Shown: positions 9,494-20,614 of the stretch, piece after piece
Layout of the letters: each line of letters starts with the position of its first letter
How positions within the stretch are numbered: position 1 is the stretch's first letter
Notes under the pieces: model-generated
The model's database searches: none
The model's input: the letters and a program-made list of their open reading frames with translations, nothing else
What the model was told of the DNA's origin: nothing
Source: Lunularia cruciata
Taxonomy: Eukaryota; Streptophyta; Marchantiopsida; Lunulariales; Lunulariaceae
Reading direction: 5' to 3'
NCBI GenBank assembly: GCA_948567375.1
Contig: OX419762.1
Span: forward strand, 6,392,001 to 6,456,000
Length of the DNA: 64,000 bases
Program-made: the position numbers and the translations under genes

Positions 9494-9905
9494 TGTGGCA
9501 CTTTAGAGCCTATGTATGACTTATGTGTGAGTTGTGCTTCTATAGTGTATGATATTGACAACAATGTATGTTGTGTTGCAATGTATATACGCACAACAGC
9601 TGTCATGCCATTTGTAGTGTTACATCTAGATTGCTTGGACACTAGAGTTTCAGTGATAGTAGTTAGAGTTATTTTAGTAGTTTATCAAAGACTACTTTTC
9701 AATGGACAGATTTTGTGTTTGGAGTACTGAATTCACGGTGGAGCCTACCGTCACTTTGCACCATTTGCACCATCAAGTGTGCCATCGGTGGGACCGTTAG
9801 GGCACTTTAGAGCCTATGTATGTCTTATGTGTGAGTTGTGCTCCTTAGTGTATGATGTTGACAGCAATGTATGTTGTGTAGTGATGCATATACGCACAAC
9901 ACATC
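9494..9905 (+). repeat. 3' LTR of the methyltransferase element with a partial second copy
   Basis: The LTR begins TGTGGCACTTTAGAGCC. About 108 bp from GCACTTTAGAGCC (9498) to GCACAACA (near 9600) recur from 9802 to about 9902 with a few substitutions, 304 bp downstream. The simplest reading is an LTR of about 300 bp followed by the start of a second LTR, as left by unequal exchange, or a local duplication. No 5' partner is present. Confidence 0.6.
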
Positions 9906-10540
9906 CCAAGATGAAATGAACCTTCAAGGAAAAGATGAGGTGTAAGGGATATGCCACGGAAAAATTGGTACCAGTAGATCCAAGTAAAGAGCACAACATG
10001 TGGCTCTTTGAGAAAGAAGGTTGTTAGACAAGAGAACCTTTGGCAAGGAAAACCTTCCTCTTGGCAGATCTTTGTCCTAGAGTACAACATTTGCTATGGG
10101 ATGACCTTTGGGTAGAAAATTCATTCATCTTAGAAGTTCCTTGGCCTAAATTTTCACAAATAAATGTGGCACCAATAGATCAAGAACCACAATTAACAAC
10201 CATTTAACTATATTGACCACTCATATGTGCAAGTAATGACTGCTCACCAAAGGAAATGCTTATCAAACATATGTAATGTTTGGGCCAGCACCTTAAATAT
10301 CCACTTAGGTCTTGATCCTCTTCACCTTTTGCAGAATTAACCCAAGGGAGACCTCTTGTGCTTTCCTCACCCTTGGTAGAAGTTTTTAATTAGACATTCA
10401 AAATTACAAAAGAGTGTGTATGTGAGGAGGGTTAGGAAGGGAGAAGAGAAGTGGGAATGGTGAGAGGACAAAAGAAAAAGTAAGTGGCTGCCCATAGTGC
10501 ACTAACGACAATGAAAGGCCCCAAGATTAGTTAAGTGGGG
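9906..10540. other. No recognisable feature
   Basis: No open frame of note, no repeat shared with the rest of the window and no LTR-like ends. A purine-rich stretch occurs around 10415-10485. It may be the 5' part of the diverged coiled-coil gene that follows. Confidence 0.4.
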
Positions 10541-10544
10541 ATTA

Positions 10545-12975
10545 TGCTTTTTAGACAAGATTTGGTTCACATCAAGAAGTTAGAGTTCTTGCTATGGAAT
10601 TGGGAATTGAGCAATCATGTGGTGCTACATGAAGTCAAGGATAATTGAAATCTAGGGCTAGAGAATTTGAGAGGGAAACTCTTTGCCTTGACCAAAGAGC
10701 ATTGGCAGAGAGTGTTGGGACCTAGCAATTCTTTCCTAAACAACATGACTTTGGATAGCATTTAGACATGCCTAGGCTTGGCTATTGAATCCAAGTTCAA
10801 GACCACATTCAGGGAAAAAATGACCAACAATGGTTGGTCTGTTTTAGGTATCAAAAATCCTGTGAGGAGGATCCTAGTAAAATCATTCATGAATTTTTTC
10901 AAATCTAAACAAACAACTTACTTGAACAACAATCAGGCAATCTACTTTGAGTTGGAAAAGGAAAACCTATGAACCGTGCAGCTATGTTTTGGGCAAAGGC
11001 AATAGAACTTGCAAAACCAATGAATGAGGAAAGAGGAGTAAATTTTGTGTCTCCTTCCATCATTTCCACATGGGGATGGATTTGCTGAACCTAAAATAAA
11101 AGAAGAAATATCCAAAGCACTTCTTACCCATAGAGCATTTTGACAAACCCAAAGAATGAGCACTCATGGTATGAAGTACTTAGATGCAGATGTGGAATTT
11201 TTTCACATAGGGAAGTACACAGAAGTAAAAGAAGCTTACAACACTTTGGGCTGTGAGAAGCAGAGGCAGTAGGAGATTGCAATAGAGCCCGGACTTAGGA
11301 TATGGACCCGTGACTCCTTCTAGGCCAAAGGCAAAGGCTACCAAGAGGACAAGGAGGATCCTTATGGAAGAAGAGGAGGAGGATGATGAAGAAGAAGTCC
11401 AAGACAAAGGTGGCACTAGGCCACAACCACATCCTACCCCAATGACCAATGAACAATTTTTCACAAGGATTGTAATATTGTTAGACAAGGAAGCGGTTGA
11501 CGATTAAAGAGGAGAAGTACAGTTTATTAAAAAACCCTTCCAAGAATAAAAGAGTTTCAAGAGGAAGAATGAACTCCTATTCTAAGAAGATATGATGGAG
11601 AAGTTGGATTTTGTAGTCCTAAGGAAAGTATGGTAGAGGGTTTGAGGATGACAAAATCTTCTCTATTCCGACCCATAAGAGGAGCAAGACTGAGAGAAGA
11701 AGGAATCCTTTGTGCAAAATAAATTGGTCAAGGTAGAAAATATGGCCTCCTGCAAAGACAAGGAAGGACAGCAGGCCAAAAGTTGAATAGGAGAGAAGAA
11801 GATAAGCAAGATGAAGGCTTCATGATGAGAAGCCTTAGAAGTCAATGAGACCAACTCAGATAGAGGTGAAGAATTGCAAGGAGAGGAACAAAAAGATGAA
11901 GAATTCAGGAGTCAAGAAGGAGAGGGTCTCAAAGATGCAAACATCTAGGGGATTAGAAGAATGCTCACACTCAAGTGATATTCTGCAAAGGAACCAGAGA
12001 GGCTACCTATTTAGCAATTGGAGTTGGGACAAAGATTGAGGCGGAGGCTCAAATCATAGAACCCATATTGGAGAAATCCTACAAATAGAAGTAGTGACTC
12101 AATAGAGCTAGTCAAGCTACTTTAAGGAGCTAGGAGAACCTTGACCCAAGAAGCAAAGAAGTTTGTGATTTGGGAGATACTTAGAGAGCAATACACAAAA
12201 GACATTATACTCCCTTGGCTGATAATGTTTGACACCTATTATTTGTTGTATGAGGCTAGTTTTTCAAACATGTTGGGATACTCAATTCCATAAGGACCCA
12301 AGATTTCAATAACACCTTTGTCTAAAGCTTTAAATGAGACTTCATATCCAAAATGCAAAAACGATCTAGCTAAAAAGTTATTAAAAACTTTATCAAAAAA
12401 CCAGCACTTATTGAAAAAGCAATATAGTCTCTTACCAAAATTACGCGCATAGCCTGAAGAGAAAGTGGCCATCATGAAGGCTGCAATACAGGTCTTTATA
12501 GGCTTGATTGCCTGTCCCGGCCTCCGTTTGAAAAGTAGAAGGAGCAAGGCATTGAGTCACTTGCCTTGCAAGAAGAGTAAGATACCTTGAACAATGTCCA
12601 TGAAGAGCATGCAAAGAGTGAGAAATTGAGGCCCGTAAAGATAGGGAGTTAGAGAAGGAATTGGCACACATTTGGTTTCTTTGCATGGATAAGAAAGAGG
12701 CCAAAGAATACAACCTTTTGATGAAGAATCAATCGGAGGATCTTTGGAAGATGGTTGCCAATCTTGAGAAGAGAATGGCATATGAGAAGGCCAAATTTGA
12801 AATGCAAGTAAGGAAATTGACAATAGCACAAGAACTTGCTGCCATCCAAAAGGCAAATTATGAAGAAGCTACCATTGCATATCAAAGGGAGATAGTCCTC
12901 CAGATCAAGGAGTATCAAGAAGAAGTGAAAGTCTTGCAGAACAAGCTCAGGCAAATGCGTCAAGACATTGCCCAT
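10545..12975 (+). pseudogene. Ancient, diverged relative (copy L) of the coiled-coil (CC) protein gene
   Basis: Pieces align with the CC protein of copies D and J in the same order: FLLWNWELSNHV near 10590 (D/J: FLAWNWNVSF), LTKEHWQRVLGP near 10690 (TESDWRLVLGK), NPVRRILVKSFMNFFKSKQT near 10855 (DPVRRGIVSALMALLKPERT), and MNRAAMFWAKAIELA near 10970 (PINWARCFHGRTRQM). An acidic block (EEEEEDDEEEVQD near 11360) and a long coiled coil (12661-12970) follow, again as in D and J. Identity is low and there are many stops and frameshifts, so this is an old separate subfamily. Function unknown. Confidence 0.6.
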
Positions 12976-12979
12976 TATA

Positions 12980-13642
12980 TGCCTAGTACCTGTATATATG
13001 GAAAATTGTGTGAAGTAGTGAAGTGGATACTTCACTACTTGGAAGGTATAATAGATCTTTGCATTGTTTTTTGATATGGAACAGTATCAAGAAGGAGTGA
13101 TGTTAATGAATGAGAAGGTATGTCAATGCTGATCTTGCTGGAGATCTAGACAAGAGGAGGTCCACAACCAGATTTTTGGTCACACTTGCTAGCTATCCTG
13201 TAAGTTGGAAGTCTACTCTACAGCCTACAGTTGCACTTTCAAATATAGAGGAAAAATATACATGGCAACAACAAAGGCATCTAAAGAAGCTGTATGTGTA
13301 AAAAGATTAGCCAAGGATCTAGGACTTCCAAGTTAAATTCTTAGCCTTATTGTGATAACCAAAGTGCTATTCGCTTGGCCAAGAATCAGGTATATCATTC
13401 TCAAACTACGCACATCAATGTGAAATACCACTTTATCATGGAAGTTGTGATAAGTGGAGAGGCCAATCTACAAAATATTGGAACAGAGGTGAATACAGCT
13501 TATATGTTGACTAAACCTGCTCCAGTTCAAAAGTTCAAGCTATATATGAGCTTGCTCAATGTAAGATGTTGCTCCACATTCTTAGAAATTTTATTGGCTA
13601 CATAGAATACAAGCCAAGGTTGAGATTTTTTAATATGTCTTG
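12980..13642 (+). pseudogene. Ty1/copia RNase H terminal fragment
   Basis: The typical copia C-terminus is spread over three frames: VKWILHYLEGIIDLCIVF near 13015, YVNADLAGDLDKRRSTTRF from 13116 with the first catalytic Asp, PVSWKSTLQPTVALSN near 13195, CDNQSAIRLAKNQVYHSQT near 13360, and IGTEVNTAYMLTKPAPVQKF near 13480. It is fused at about 12980 to the coiled-coil remnant, so the copia element is 5'-truncated here. Confidence 0.85.
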
Positions 13643-13800
13643 AGGTGAATACAGCTAATATGTTAACTAAACCTGCTCCAGTTGAGAAGTTCAATTAAGT
13701 ATGAACTTGTTCAATGTTCGATGTTGCTGAACATTCTTAAAATTTTATTGGCTAGATAGAAAACAATCCAAGGTTGAGATTGTCGAATATGTTTTGCTAT
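13488..13800 (+). repeat. Tandem duplication of the copia 3' end
   Basis: The block from GAGGTGAATACAGCT (13488) through AAGGTTGAGATT is repeated with substitutions from about 13644 to 13800, a period of about 156 bp. Each copy contains the last RNase H codons, the segment before the LTR and the first LTR bases, so the duplication spans the end of pol. Confidence 0.75.
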
Positions 13801-14271
13801 TTTATCTAGGGATGATATTCTCTAGCTCCAACAGTAGATGATCTATTATAATCTAACGGGTAGACATATTTTCTAGAAGGTGGCTTAGGCTGCTAGGGTT
13901 TGTAAAAGCCCTGAATCCAAGCTGGAAAACTTTACTAGAGAGATATGAATGGATCTAGACAGAATAGCACACCTTGTTGAAGAGTATTCTGGGGAACTTG
14001 ATCGCCGAGCGATGACCGAGACTTGATTACGAGACTTGATCACGGAGAGAGACGATCATATACCGTATAGTGTGAGTGCAATGCTTCAAAACGATCATAA
14101 AATTGTATTGTGAGAGCGCAATGCTTAAAAAAATGACCTGTGAAAGTAATCGGTTTGGTTTGGATGTAGCTTCCAAGATAGGAAGTAAACCACATATATC
14201 CCCTCGTGTTTGTTAAATGAGAATGTATTCTTTGGTTGAGGGTGGATACCTGTGAGGATAGCTTATTCTAA
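13781..14271 (+). repeat. Ty1/copia LTR
   Basis: TGTCGAATATG follows CCAAGGTTGAGAT, the usual copia tract before the LTR, and the segment ends in TTCTAACA, giving a TG...CA repeat of about 490 bp. A roughly 30-bp direct repeat (GTGAGTGCAATGCTTCAAAA, then GTGAGAGCGCAATGCTTAAA) lies at 14070-14130. No 5' LTR is present in the window. Confidence 0.65.
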
Positions 14272-15120
14272 CACGCCCCCGTGCGTTGGGAGAACAGGTA
14301 ACTGACATTGGGATCTCTACTTCTGCCAGCACCGACATTGTATTTTAAGATTCAGAGGTCAATACAACAACTAGGAATCAGAAAAGATGGAGTTCTGACT
14401 TTGATTTGATGTTTCCTGTCCCGGAAATATGCAGATAGCCTTTTAGACCCGTAGTGGGCAACGTCCAAAAGAATGGGCATAATGGCGTTCATCCTTAATA
14501 GTAACTGATTCTATGTATTTACTATACACAATAAACTTCAATGTTCATAGTCCCGCTAATACGAGACCATGAACCTAAAGCTTTATCTGACTGAGATTGA
14601 GTACATATACTGGAGATGGTGCTTAATTTTCACTTAAAGTCGCGTTGGTAAAGACTTGTTCTCACAGTCCTTGAAGGATAACTGGCGAATACTGCTCCCA
14701 GGCTATCAGTTACCTGATATTATTGTGGCCATGCTTGTGCTCAAACTTTAGAATTAGTCCTTATTCACGACTGCCAATTGCAAAACGACGTTGACCATAA
14801 ATATGAAACAAACACGTGGGCGAATGACCTGCACCTCAATTAAGACTCAATATAACCTAGTGCTGTTCATGATCTAAACAGCTTCAAACTCACGGTAACC
14901 GCAATCACCACATTCTGACTGAAGTTTCTTTCTGTATCACAAAATCGACCTTCGATGCTTTCATTCTAGGTCTAATACAGCAACCACATTGCTGTTACTT
15001 TGTGTAGGAGCTTGCAATCCCTTCGATGCAGGTTGACTTGTCAGAAAAGAACATTTAGAATCTCCAATTCTGAAGTAACTAAAGAAAGTCACATGTGAAT
15101 GGTAGCGACGTACTTTGTTT
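14272..15120. other. No recognisable gene
   Basis: Balanced composition, no long open frame, no homology that I recognise and no similarity to the retroelements around it. It starts immediately after the copia LTR and so may be the original, non-transposon DNA. Confidence 0.4.
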
Positions 15121-15132
15121 CAAGATATCAAG

Positions 15133-15655
15133 ACATCTATCTCACCAGGAAACAGTTGATGGGAGCTATGACTTGCACAACTTTCACTACCTTCCAGAAT
15201 CTGCAAACTCAGTCAATGCTGGAGTCCCGGTGTGGAAATAAAGCTATAACCAGAAAAAGTAAGTATTAAATGTCTACACCGAATCCGGGCCCTCACCATG
15301 GTCTTCCATGGATATCCAATTTGCCGCATTTATCATGTCATGAGGATCTTTGCGATGGTTTTGGGCCCAGCTCTTGGAAAAATAGTTACAACAATCGCTG
15401 TGGCTGAAATTTCCGTACGGAAAGTATTGAAATTCTTGAGACTGGAAGACTTGGTAGGTGGTCCATGGAAGACTAGGTCAAGATATCTATCTCACCAGGA
15501 AACAGTTGATGGGAGCTTTGACGTGCACAACTTTGACTACCTTCCAGAATCTGCACACTCAGTCAATGCTGGAGTCCCGGTGTGGAAATAAGCTATAACC
15601 AGAAAAAGCAAGTATTAAAGGTCGACATCGAATCCGGGGCCTCACCATGGTCTTC
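15133..15655 (+). repeat. Segmental duplication, two units of about 175 bp
   Basis: The stretch ATCTATCTCACCAGGAAACA through CTCACCATGGTCTTC occurs at 15135-15308 and again at 15485-15655, offset 350 bp, with few differences. The unit reads as VDGSYDLHNFHYLPESA in the first copy and VDGSFDVHNFDYLPESA in the second, so one frame is preserved, suggesting coding origin or recent duplication. Confidence 0.75.
15298..15591 (+). other. Unrecognised open frame, possible exon
   Basis: Ninety-seven codons including GPALGKIVTTIAVAEISVRK and VLKFLRLEDL, overlapping the second duplicated unit. The first half has the look of the helix-plus-linker found before nucleotide-binding domains of ABCC transporters, but the second half does not fit and no Walker motifs follow. 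I cannot assign it. It may be a chance open frame. Confidence 0.2.
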
Positions 15656-16008
15656 AAAGAATTCGGGAAACCTGAGAGAATTATATCAACCTTTGTCCCT
15701 TGCATATAAAGTGACCGCCGCAGTGGCTCTGCACATTTTGCACAGCTCTCTACATCTCTGTGTTCCGAGTTCACTTCCGACTTCAAAATACATATCGTGA
15801 AAATTGAACGCCAAATTTTCTGACTGGTGCAAGTGAACTGACTCCAAGATCAGAGACCTGTCATGCCCGGGTTTACGACAGTGCCAACAAGGGTTGCTCT
15901 TGTTGCACTTGTAACTGCAATGAACCTCACGTACTTAACTGCAGCCCACGAGCTTGCTTCAACAATTCGTGTTGAGATCAATTTCAGAGAATCAGGTAAC
16001 TGTCTTTT

Positions 16009-16036
16009 GTCTAGATCTTCGTACGAAGATCTAGAC
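16009..16036. repeat. Perfect 28-bp palindrome
   Basis: The half-site GTCTAGATCTTCGT is followed at once by its exact reverse complement with no spacer. A third partial half-site (TTAGATCTTCGTATGG) occurs about 18 bp downstream. It could form a cruciform or bind a dimeric protein; nothing nearby decides this. Confidence 0.8.
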
Positions 16037-16953
16037 GTACAGACCTACAATTAGATCTTCGTATGGTCGTATTAGACCTTTCTTGCAATTGTTTTTTAAC
16101 TTGTCATGTCGTTACTGCATGTTTATCGTTGAAACTCCTTGGAGATCGACATTGACCTGAACCAATTGATCTACCACGGTCATCACGACAGTGGGCAGTC
16201 AACATGTGGTTCTAGTAAACCTTTCTAACAGGGATCGGGTATTCTGCGTTTGCTCTAGGGCCCGAGAAAATTGTCGAAGGGTTGCCAGGGGATGGTGAGC
16301 TTTTGAAACTAGGAAACTGCGACCTAGCAAGGTGAGTATTATATCCAAGTCCATACTAAACATAGTCTAGTAGCAGATATTGGTTCCATATCCATATTGG
16401 TTTCGCTCGATGGGTATTTGGGTTTAGGACGTCGGCCATACCATAGATCTGCGCTGTACTTAATCAAACACGCTGTAATAGCCAGACAACGCGCTGCTAC
16501 TCCGATGAGAAAGTGGCGACCGCGTAGGATAACAAGAAGAATGGGAGACATGAAGCCGTACAGGGAGAAGACATAGGGGTAAAATGGTGCCAATCCAGTT
16601 GATCCCTATAATGTTTCGATTCAGTTCAAATATCAGTGACCTTATCTCCTAGGCCAGCTCTTTAAATTAAATTGTAGAAATTTATGCTCGGGTTTCCGAA
16701 AACCTAGACCAATTCATTAAATGACAACAATTCTTAGTCTTCTGCCAGAGAAGAGCGAATACCAATGGACCTTTGTTACCGTTGTGGTGTTCTGTGCAAG
16801 AAGTGCCAAGCCCTCTTGCTATATACGAGGAAACTTCCATCCCTGTTCCCGTCTCTAACAGGAGAATCCTAGTTGATCCTCCACCCCCTTAGATGATCAT
16901 AATCCGAACCTCGATCACGGAAAGCCATGATACGGACTATTGCTGTCTCTCAA

Positions 16954-16974
16954 GGTGAGCATGCCATGCTCACC
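16954..16974. repeat. Short inverted repeat, 10-bp arms
   Basis: GGTGAGCATG, one base, CATGCTCACC. It is followed by further CTCACC copies, so it may simply reflect a short local repeat. Confidence 0.6.
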
Positions 16975-17228
16975 TCATACTCACCTCACCTCGTTCCACA
17001 GAGAGTCTCAGTAACATTACAGGCACTCTCGTTCTCCCTCAAACCATGTTCATCTTCTACTTCTGATACAGGGTTTCAGTCACATCAGAAGCGCTCTCTC
17101 GCTTAGGGTCTTCATAGATTGGCAGCCGCGGTGGGAGAGCCCCTCAAGTCTCAAGTGTAGGGACTTCACCTTCATTTACCAAATATATCAACAGAGAACC
17201 TCTCTCATATCCTTCACCTGTAATTTTC

Positions 17229-18237
17229 TTGATGTTTATATTCTGGTTGCTTTGGGACCCCCTGGGTGGGTTTGGGTCTTTGTTTTGCTTCGGTTTGGTG
17301 TCCATGGGTTTCTTTGTGCTTGTGCCCGGATTCCCTTTTCCACTCTATGGTGCTTTGTACTCCTTTTCTCCCTCTTTAGGTGTTTATATTTTTGTGTGTT
17401 TATTTTGTTATATGATGATCATGTGAGATAAACAGTCATATAAACAAACCTTCTATGTTATTAATTACATCTGCAAAAGAGTTTTGGAAACCAGTCTTTA
17501 TATGCATTTAGATCTAGATCACCACATGAGTTATTGGGAAGATTAATAAGTTTTTCAGCTGATTTATTGAAAAATATTAATGTTTTAATAAATTGAGATT
17601 ATTCCAGACATTTATTTACTCATTGAAGAAAATATTTCAAAGATTTATAAATTTCAAAAGCAAAAATATATGGTCAATTTTCCATTAAAATATCACTTTG
17701 TAATTTTAACTTTATGGGTTATAAAAAATTTATTTTATTTCTTAAAAAATATGTATGTATTAACTGTTCCCGAAATACACAAAGATATTTCCTTATATTC
17801 TAGGAATGTATTAACGGTGGCTTTGTTCGCAATTTTCCAAAGGAATACAGTAGAGAAATTTGTATAAACACATTTCAAAGGTAATACAATATACATTAAA
17901 AACAATTTAGAACTGCAATTTCTTGTTAAAAAGTGACGGTTATTTTCAACAAATTATATGACAACTCTCTCATTTAGAAACTAAAATGTTACAATTTAGA
18001 ACAATGGTAAACACACTAATTTATCTATTCCTCCAAAATGAATTTAGCAAGTCCAAAAATCCATCTCTTAAATATCTGTTTTATTAATACTAAAGATCCA
18101 ACTGGAATTCTCGATGCCCTCCTTTGTCTTACGGGTTCTCGCCAGAATTGGCTCATCAAACGAATATAATGAAAGGCTATCCCTAAGTTGCGGACTAAGG
18201 AAACAAGGTATAGTACATAGTATAGATAATAGTATAT
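17229..18237. other. AT-rich non-coding DNA
   Basis: Only one hydrophobic 65-codon frame (17229-17426), likely chance. From about 17440 the sequence is strongly AT-rich, with oligo-A and oligo-T runs. No LTR, gene or RNA gene seen. Confidence 0.4.
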
Positions 18238-18640
18238 GGAAACCACAAACCTGCGGAACGCATCACCAAACGGGTCATGGATTGAAACAGACTCACATTA
18301 GTAGGACTAGAAACAAATCGCGGAACAGGTCAACCCCAAGGACCAAAGGCTAACAGTACACGGAGCCGACAAACCATTGGAACGCTTTACTATATGGATC
18401 ATAGATTGAAGTAGTTTCACCAGCTAACATTAGTTAAGGATAGTAACACATAGCGGAACAGGTTAACCTCACAGACCAAAAGATGATAGTATTTAGAACC
18501 GACAAACCTGCGGAACACTTCACAATGTAGATCATAGATTGAAATAGCTTCGCCACATGGATCGGAGATTGAAATAGACTCATGTTAGGTAGAAACAGTA
18601 GTACATAGCGGAACAGGTTAACCCCACGGACAATGCGGTT
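18238..18640. repeat. Degenerate tandem repeat, period about 124-134 bp, three-plus units
   Basis: Units begin CCACAAACCTGCGGAACGC (near 18241), CGACAAACCATTGGAACGC (near 18367) and CGACAAACCTGCGGAACAC (near 18500). Each continues with GGATCATAGATTGAA, TAGCGGAACAGGTTAACC and GGACCAAA variants. The third unit contains an extra short internal repeat of the GGATC-GATTGAAATAG part. Confidence 0.75.
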
Positions 18641-20614
18641 TGTGAACTTACCGCTTTAGTGATTGGACCATGCAGCCGATTTTGTAAAGATAGAGCTAGG
18701 AGGAAATCAAGATAATGTTCCCGAATGGTACGGGCAGTAATTAATACCCTTCAGCCAATAAATTAGAGTTATATATATTCATGGGGTGTAAGGGTTGTCG
18801 TAGGCCAGGATTCACTATTGTGTTGTTCACTCGAAACAAAATATGTATGTTTCCTTATGTTTATGTGTTTCTCGCTGAATGTGCTCAAAGGTCCTAGAAT
18901 ATCCTTAGCCTCCTATTTAAGTTTAATACTGCTATTCTGGGCCAGTTCAACACACATTAAGTGTCCAGAAATCTCTAATTAAATTTCATGTCACTATTCC
19001 GGGAGACTAAGTAAACATTAAGTGTCTCAATATATGTTATATATTAGTTCTGTACAGTCTTGTCTATTTTATGCAATATCTACTTGAATAAAAGTTCAAG
19101 TAGATAGGTATCTTAAATATTCACTCCATAAGTCTAACTTCAACAACTCAACTATTATTTTCACAAGATAAATATCGTTATAAAAACTGTAAATCATCCA
19201 ATCTTCATGTTTAATTTTTTATATTTTTCTCATACCTAAATATAATTTAATATTATATAATTGAAATTTATCTTCTATTTAAATAAATTACATATAAATA
19301 TATAAATGACTTGCCTAATTATTAAAATTCGATATCGATGTATTTTGAGATAATTATATTCAAAATATTCAGTAAAATTTGACTTTAATATGCCTAAATA
19401 GCTATTTCAAAATATTTTCCATTCTATCTAAATCAAAAATCTTGTGAATAATACATTAATCTTGTCATAAATTGTAAATTTAACAAAAAAAATACATATA
19501 TAAGAAAATTATAAGTAAAAATCAAGCTATAGTTTGAATTACTTTATCCTTGTATTTTATTTTATTCTATTCACATTAAGTATTCATAAATGTCTAAGAT
19601 CTATTATCAGAAAGAAGATTATAAGTCGTAGTATTGGGGTTGAGAAGTAGAGAAATAAATTCAAAATCTGAGAAAGAAAATAAAAATAGAACCATATATC
19701 AAAGAAAATTATAGCTATAGTTTATGATTAACATATCAAACTTAAAAATTTATTTTTTTACATATTCAGTACCAAAATATTTATTATGTATAAACTAATA
19801 TTCCACTTATAACAGAATTTATTTACAATAATTGTGAATTCCGCTATATTACAGGTTCACAATACCCTGAGCTTTTTGTTATGCATGATACTCTAGGACA
19901 CTTACAGCCATCATGACTCTCAACACATTGATCCAACCCTTCAAAACTCCCAAGCTTGACTGCCTTCTAGAAGTCAGGTTTGCTTTGAGTTTCTCATCAC
20001 TACTTGACTCAACAATCACAAAATATATACCATATTGACATTGATACACTCAAAATCTAAGAGGTCCTCAAGCATCATCGCCACAATAGGGTCAAATTTG
20101 CAAACCCACAAGCACAATTATTGCACAATCATGAGTTTGAACAAACAGGTATCAGATGGAATTCCAGTCTGCACTAACTGAACATATATTAAGTCAGGAT
20201 GACTCCCCATATACCCTCTATTACAACAAGATGTGGTGCATCCAAGGCTGTGCTAGGCCACAACCCCATAACCATGAATTAAGACAGACTTTATTCTACC
20301 TAATTGGTTGTTACAGATTAAATGTTGTGGTTGTGCCATCTAAACAGAGGTGCTTACTGTACACTCTACCAATACTATGACACCAGCTACAGATCAAGAG
20401 AATGGTCCCAACAATTAGATATTACAAAACCATCAATTTAATGTACAGAGCCTTAATTGCTCAAAGAATTCACCTACACATCATCATGTGGAGATATTCC
20501 ACCTTGAGCTCCCCACCACAATGAAGTGGTAACCCAATGGTCATGTCATGAAAATGATACCCTGATGGTCTAAAACTATACAATTGTACAAGTATTGTAC
20601 ACCATGATCTACTT
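18641..20614. other. AT-rich non-coding DNA
   Basis: Very AT-rich between about 19030 and 19860, with no coding signal. A two-copy weak repeat ending CATTAAGTGTC lies near 18910-19027 and a hairpin at 19077-19106. One 74-codon frame (20156-20380) has no recognisable family. Confidence 0.4.
19077..19106. repeat. Hairpin, 12-bp stem with 6-base loop
   Basis: TATCTACTTGAA, loop TAAAAG, TTCAAGTAGATA. It is not followed by a T-run in a coding context. It could be the remnant of a miniature inverted-repeat element or a chance feature of AT-rich DNA. Confidence 0.55.

Larger units (their letters stand above)
2822..9905 (+). mobile_element. Ty3/gypsy element encoding a C5 DNA methyltransferase and a PHD finger
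   Basis: Domains occur in one orientation and in a single polyprotein order: gag C-terminus with zinc knuckle, aspartic protease, C5-cytosine methyltransferase, reverse transcriptase, RNase H, integrase, PHD finger, then a polypurine tract and an LTR. RT, RNase H and integrase in this order define Ty3/gypsy. No 5' LTR related to the 3' LTR is found upstream, and gag starts part-way, so the element is 5'-truncated against the chromovirus LTR near 2820. Dozens of stops and several frameshifts show great age. Many stops are explained by C-to-T or G-to-A changes, as expected for an old methylated repeat. No second copy occurs in the window. Confidence 0.88.
15660..17228. other. Low-coding region with short exon-like stretches
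   Basis: A 63-codon frame at 15863-16054 (ALVTAMNLTYLTAAHELAST) and a stretch near 16230-16332 reading GPEKIVEGLPGDGELLKLGN, followed by AAG|GTGAGT, resemble an exon with a splice donor. No family is recognised and they are not clearly joined. Two palindromes, listed separately, also lie here. Confidence 0.25.

Noticed and set aside
15298-15591. Possible ABCC-type transporter exon
   Set aside because: Only a short helix-linker resemblance (VRKVLKFLRLEDL); no Walker A, signature or Walker B motif follows and the second half comes from a local duplication.
17229-17426. 65-codon hydrophobic frame
   Set aside because: Phe/Leu/Gly-rich reading of T-rich DNA, no homologue recognised and no gene context.
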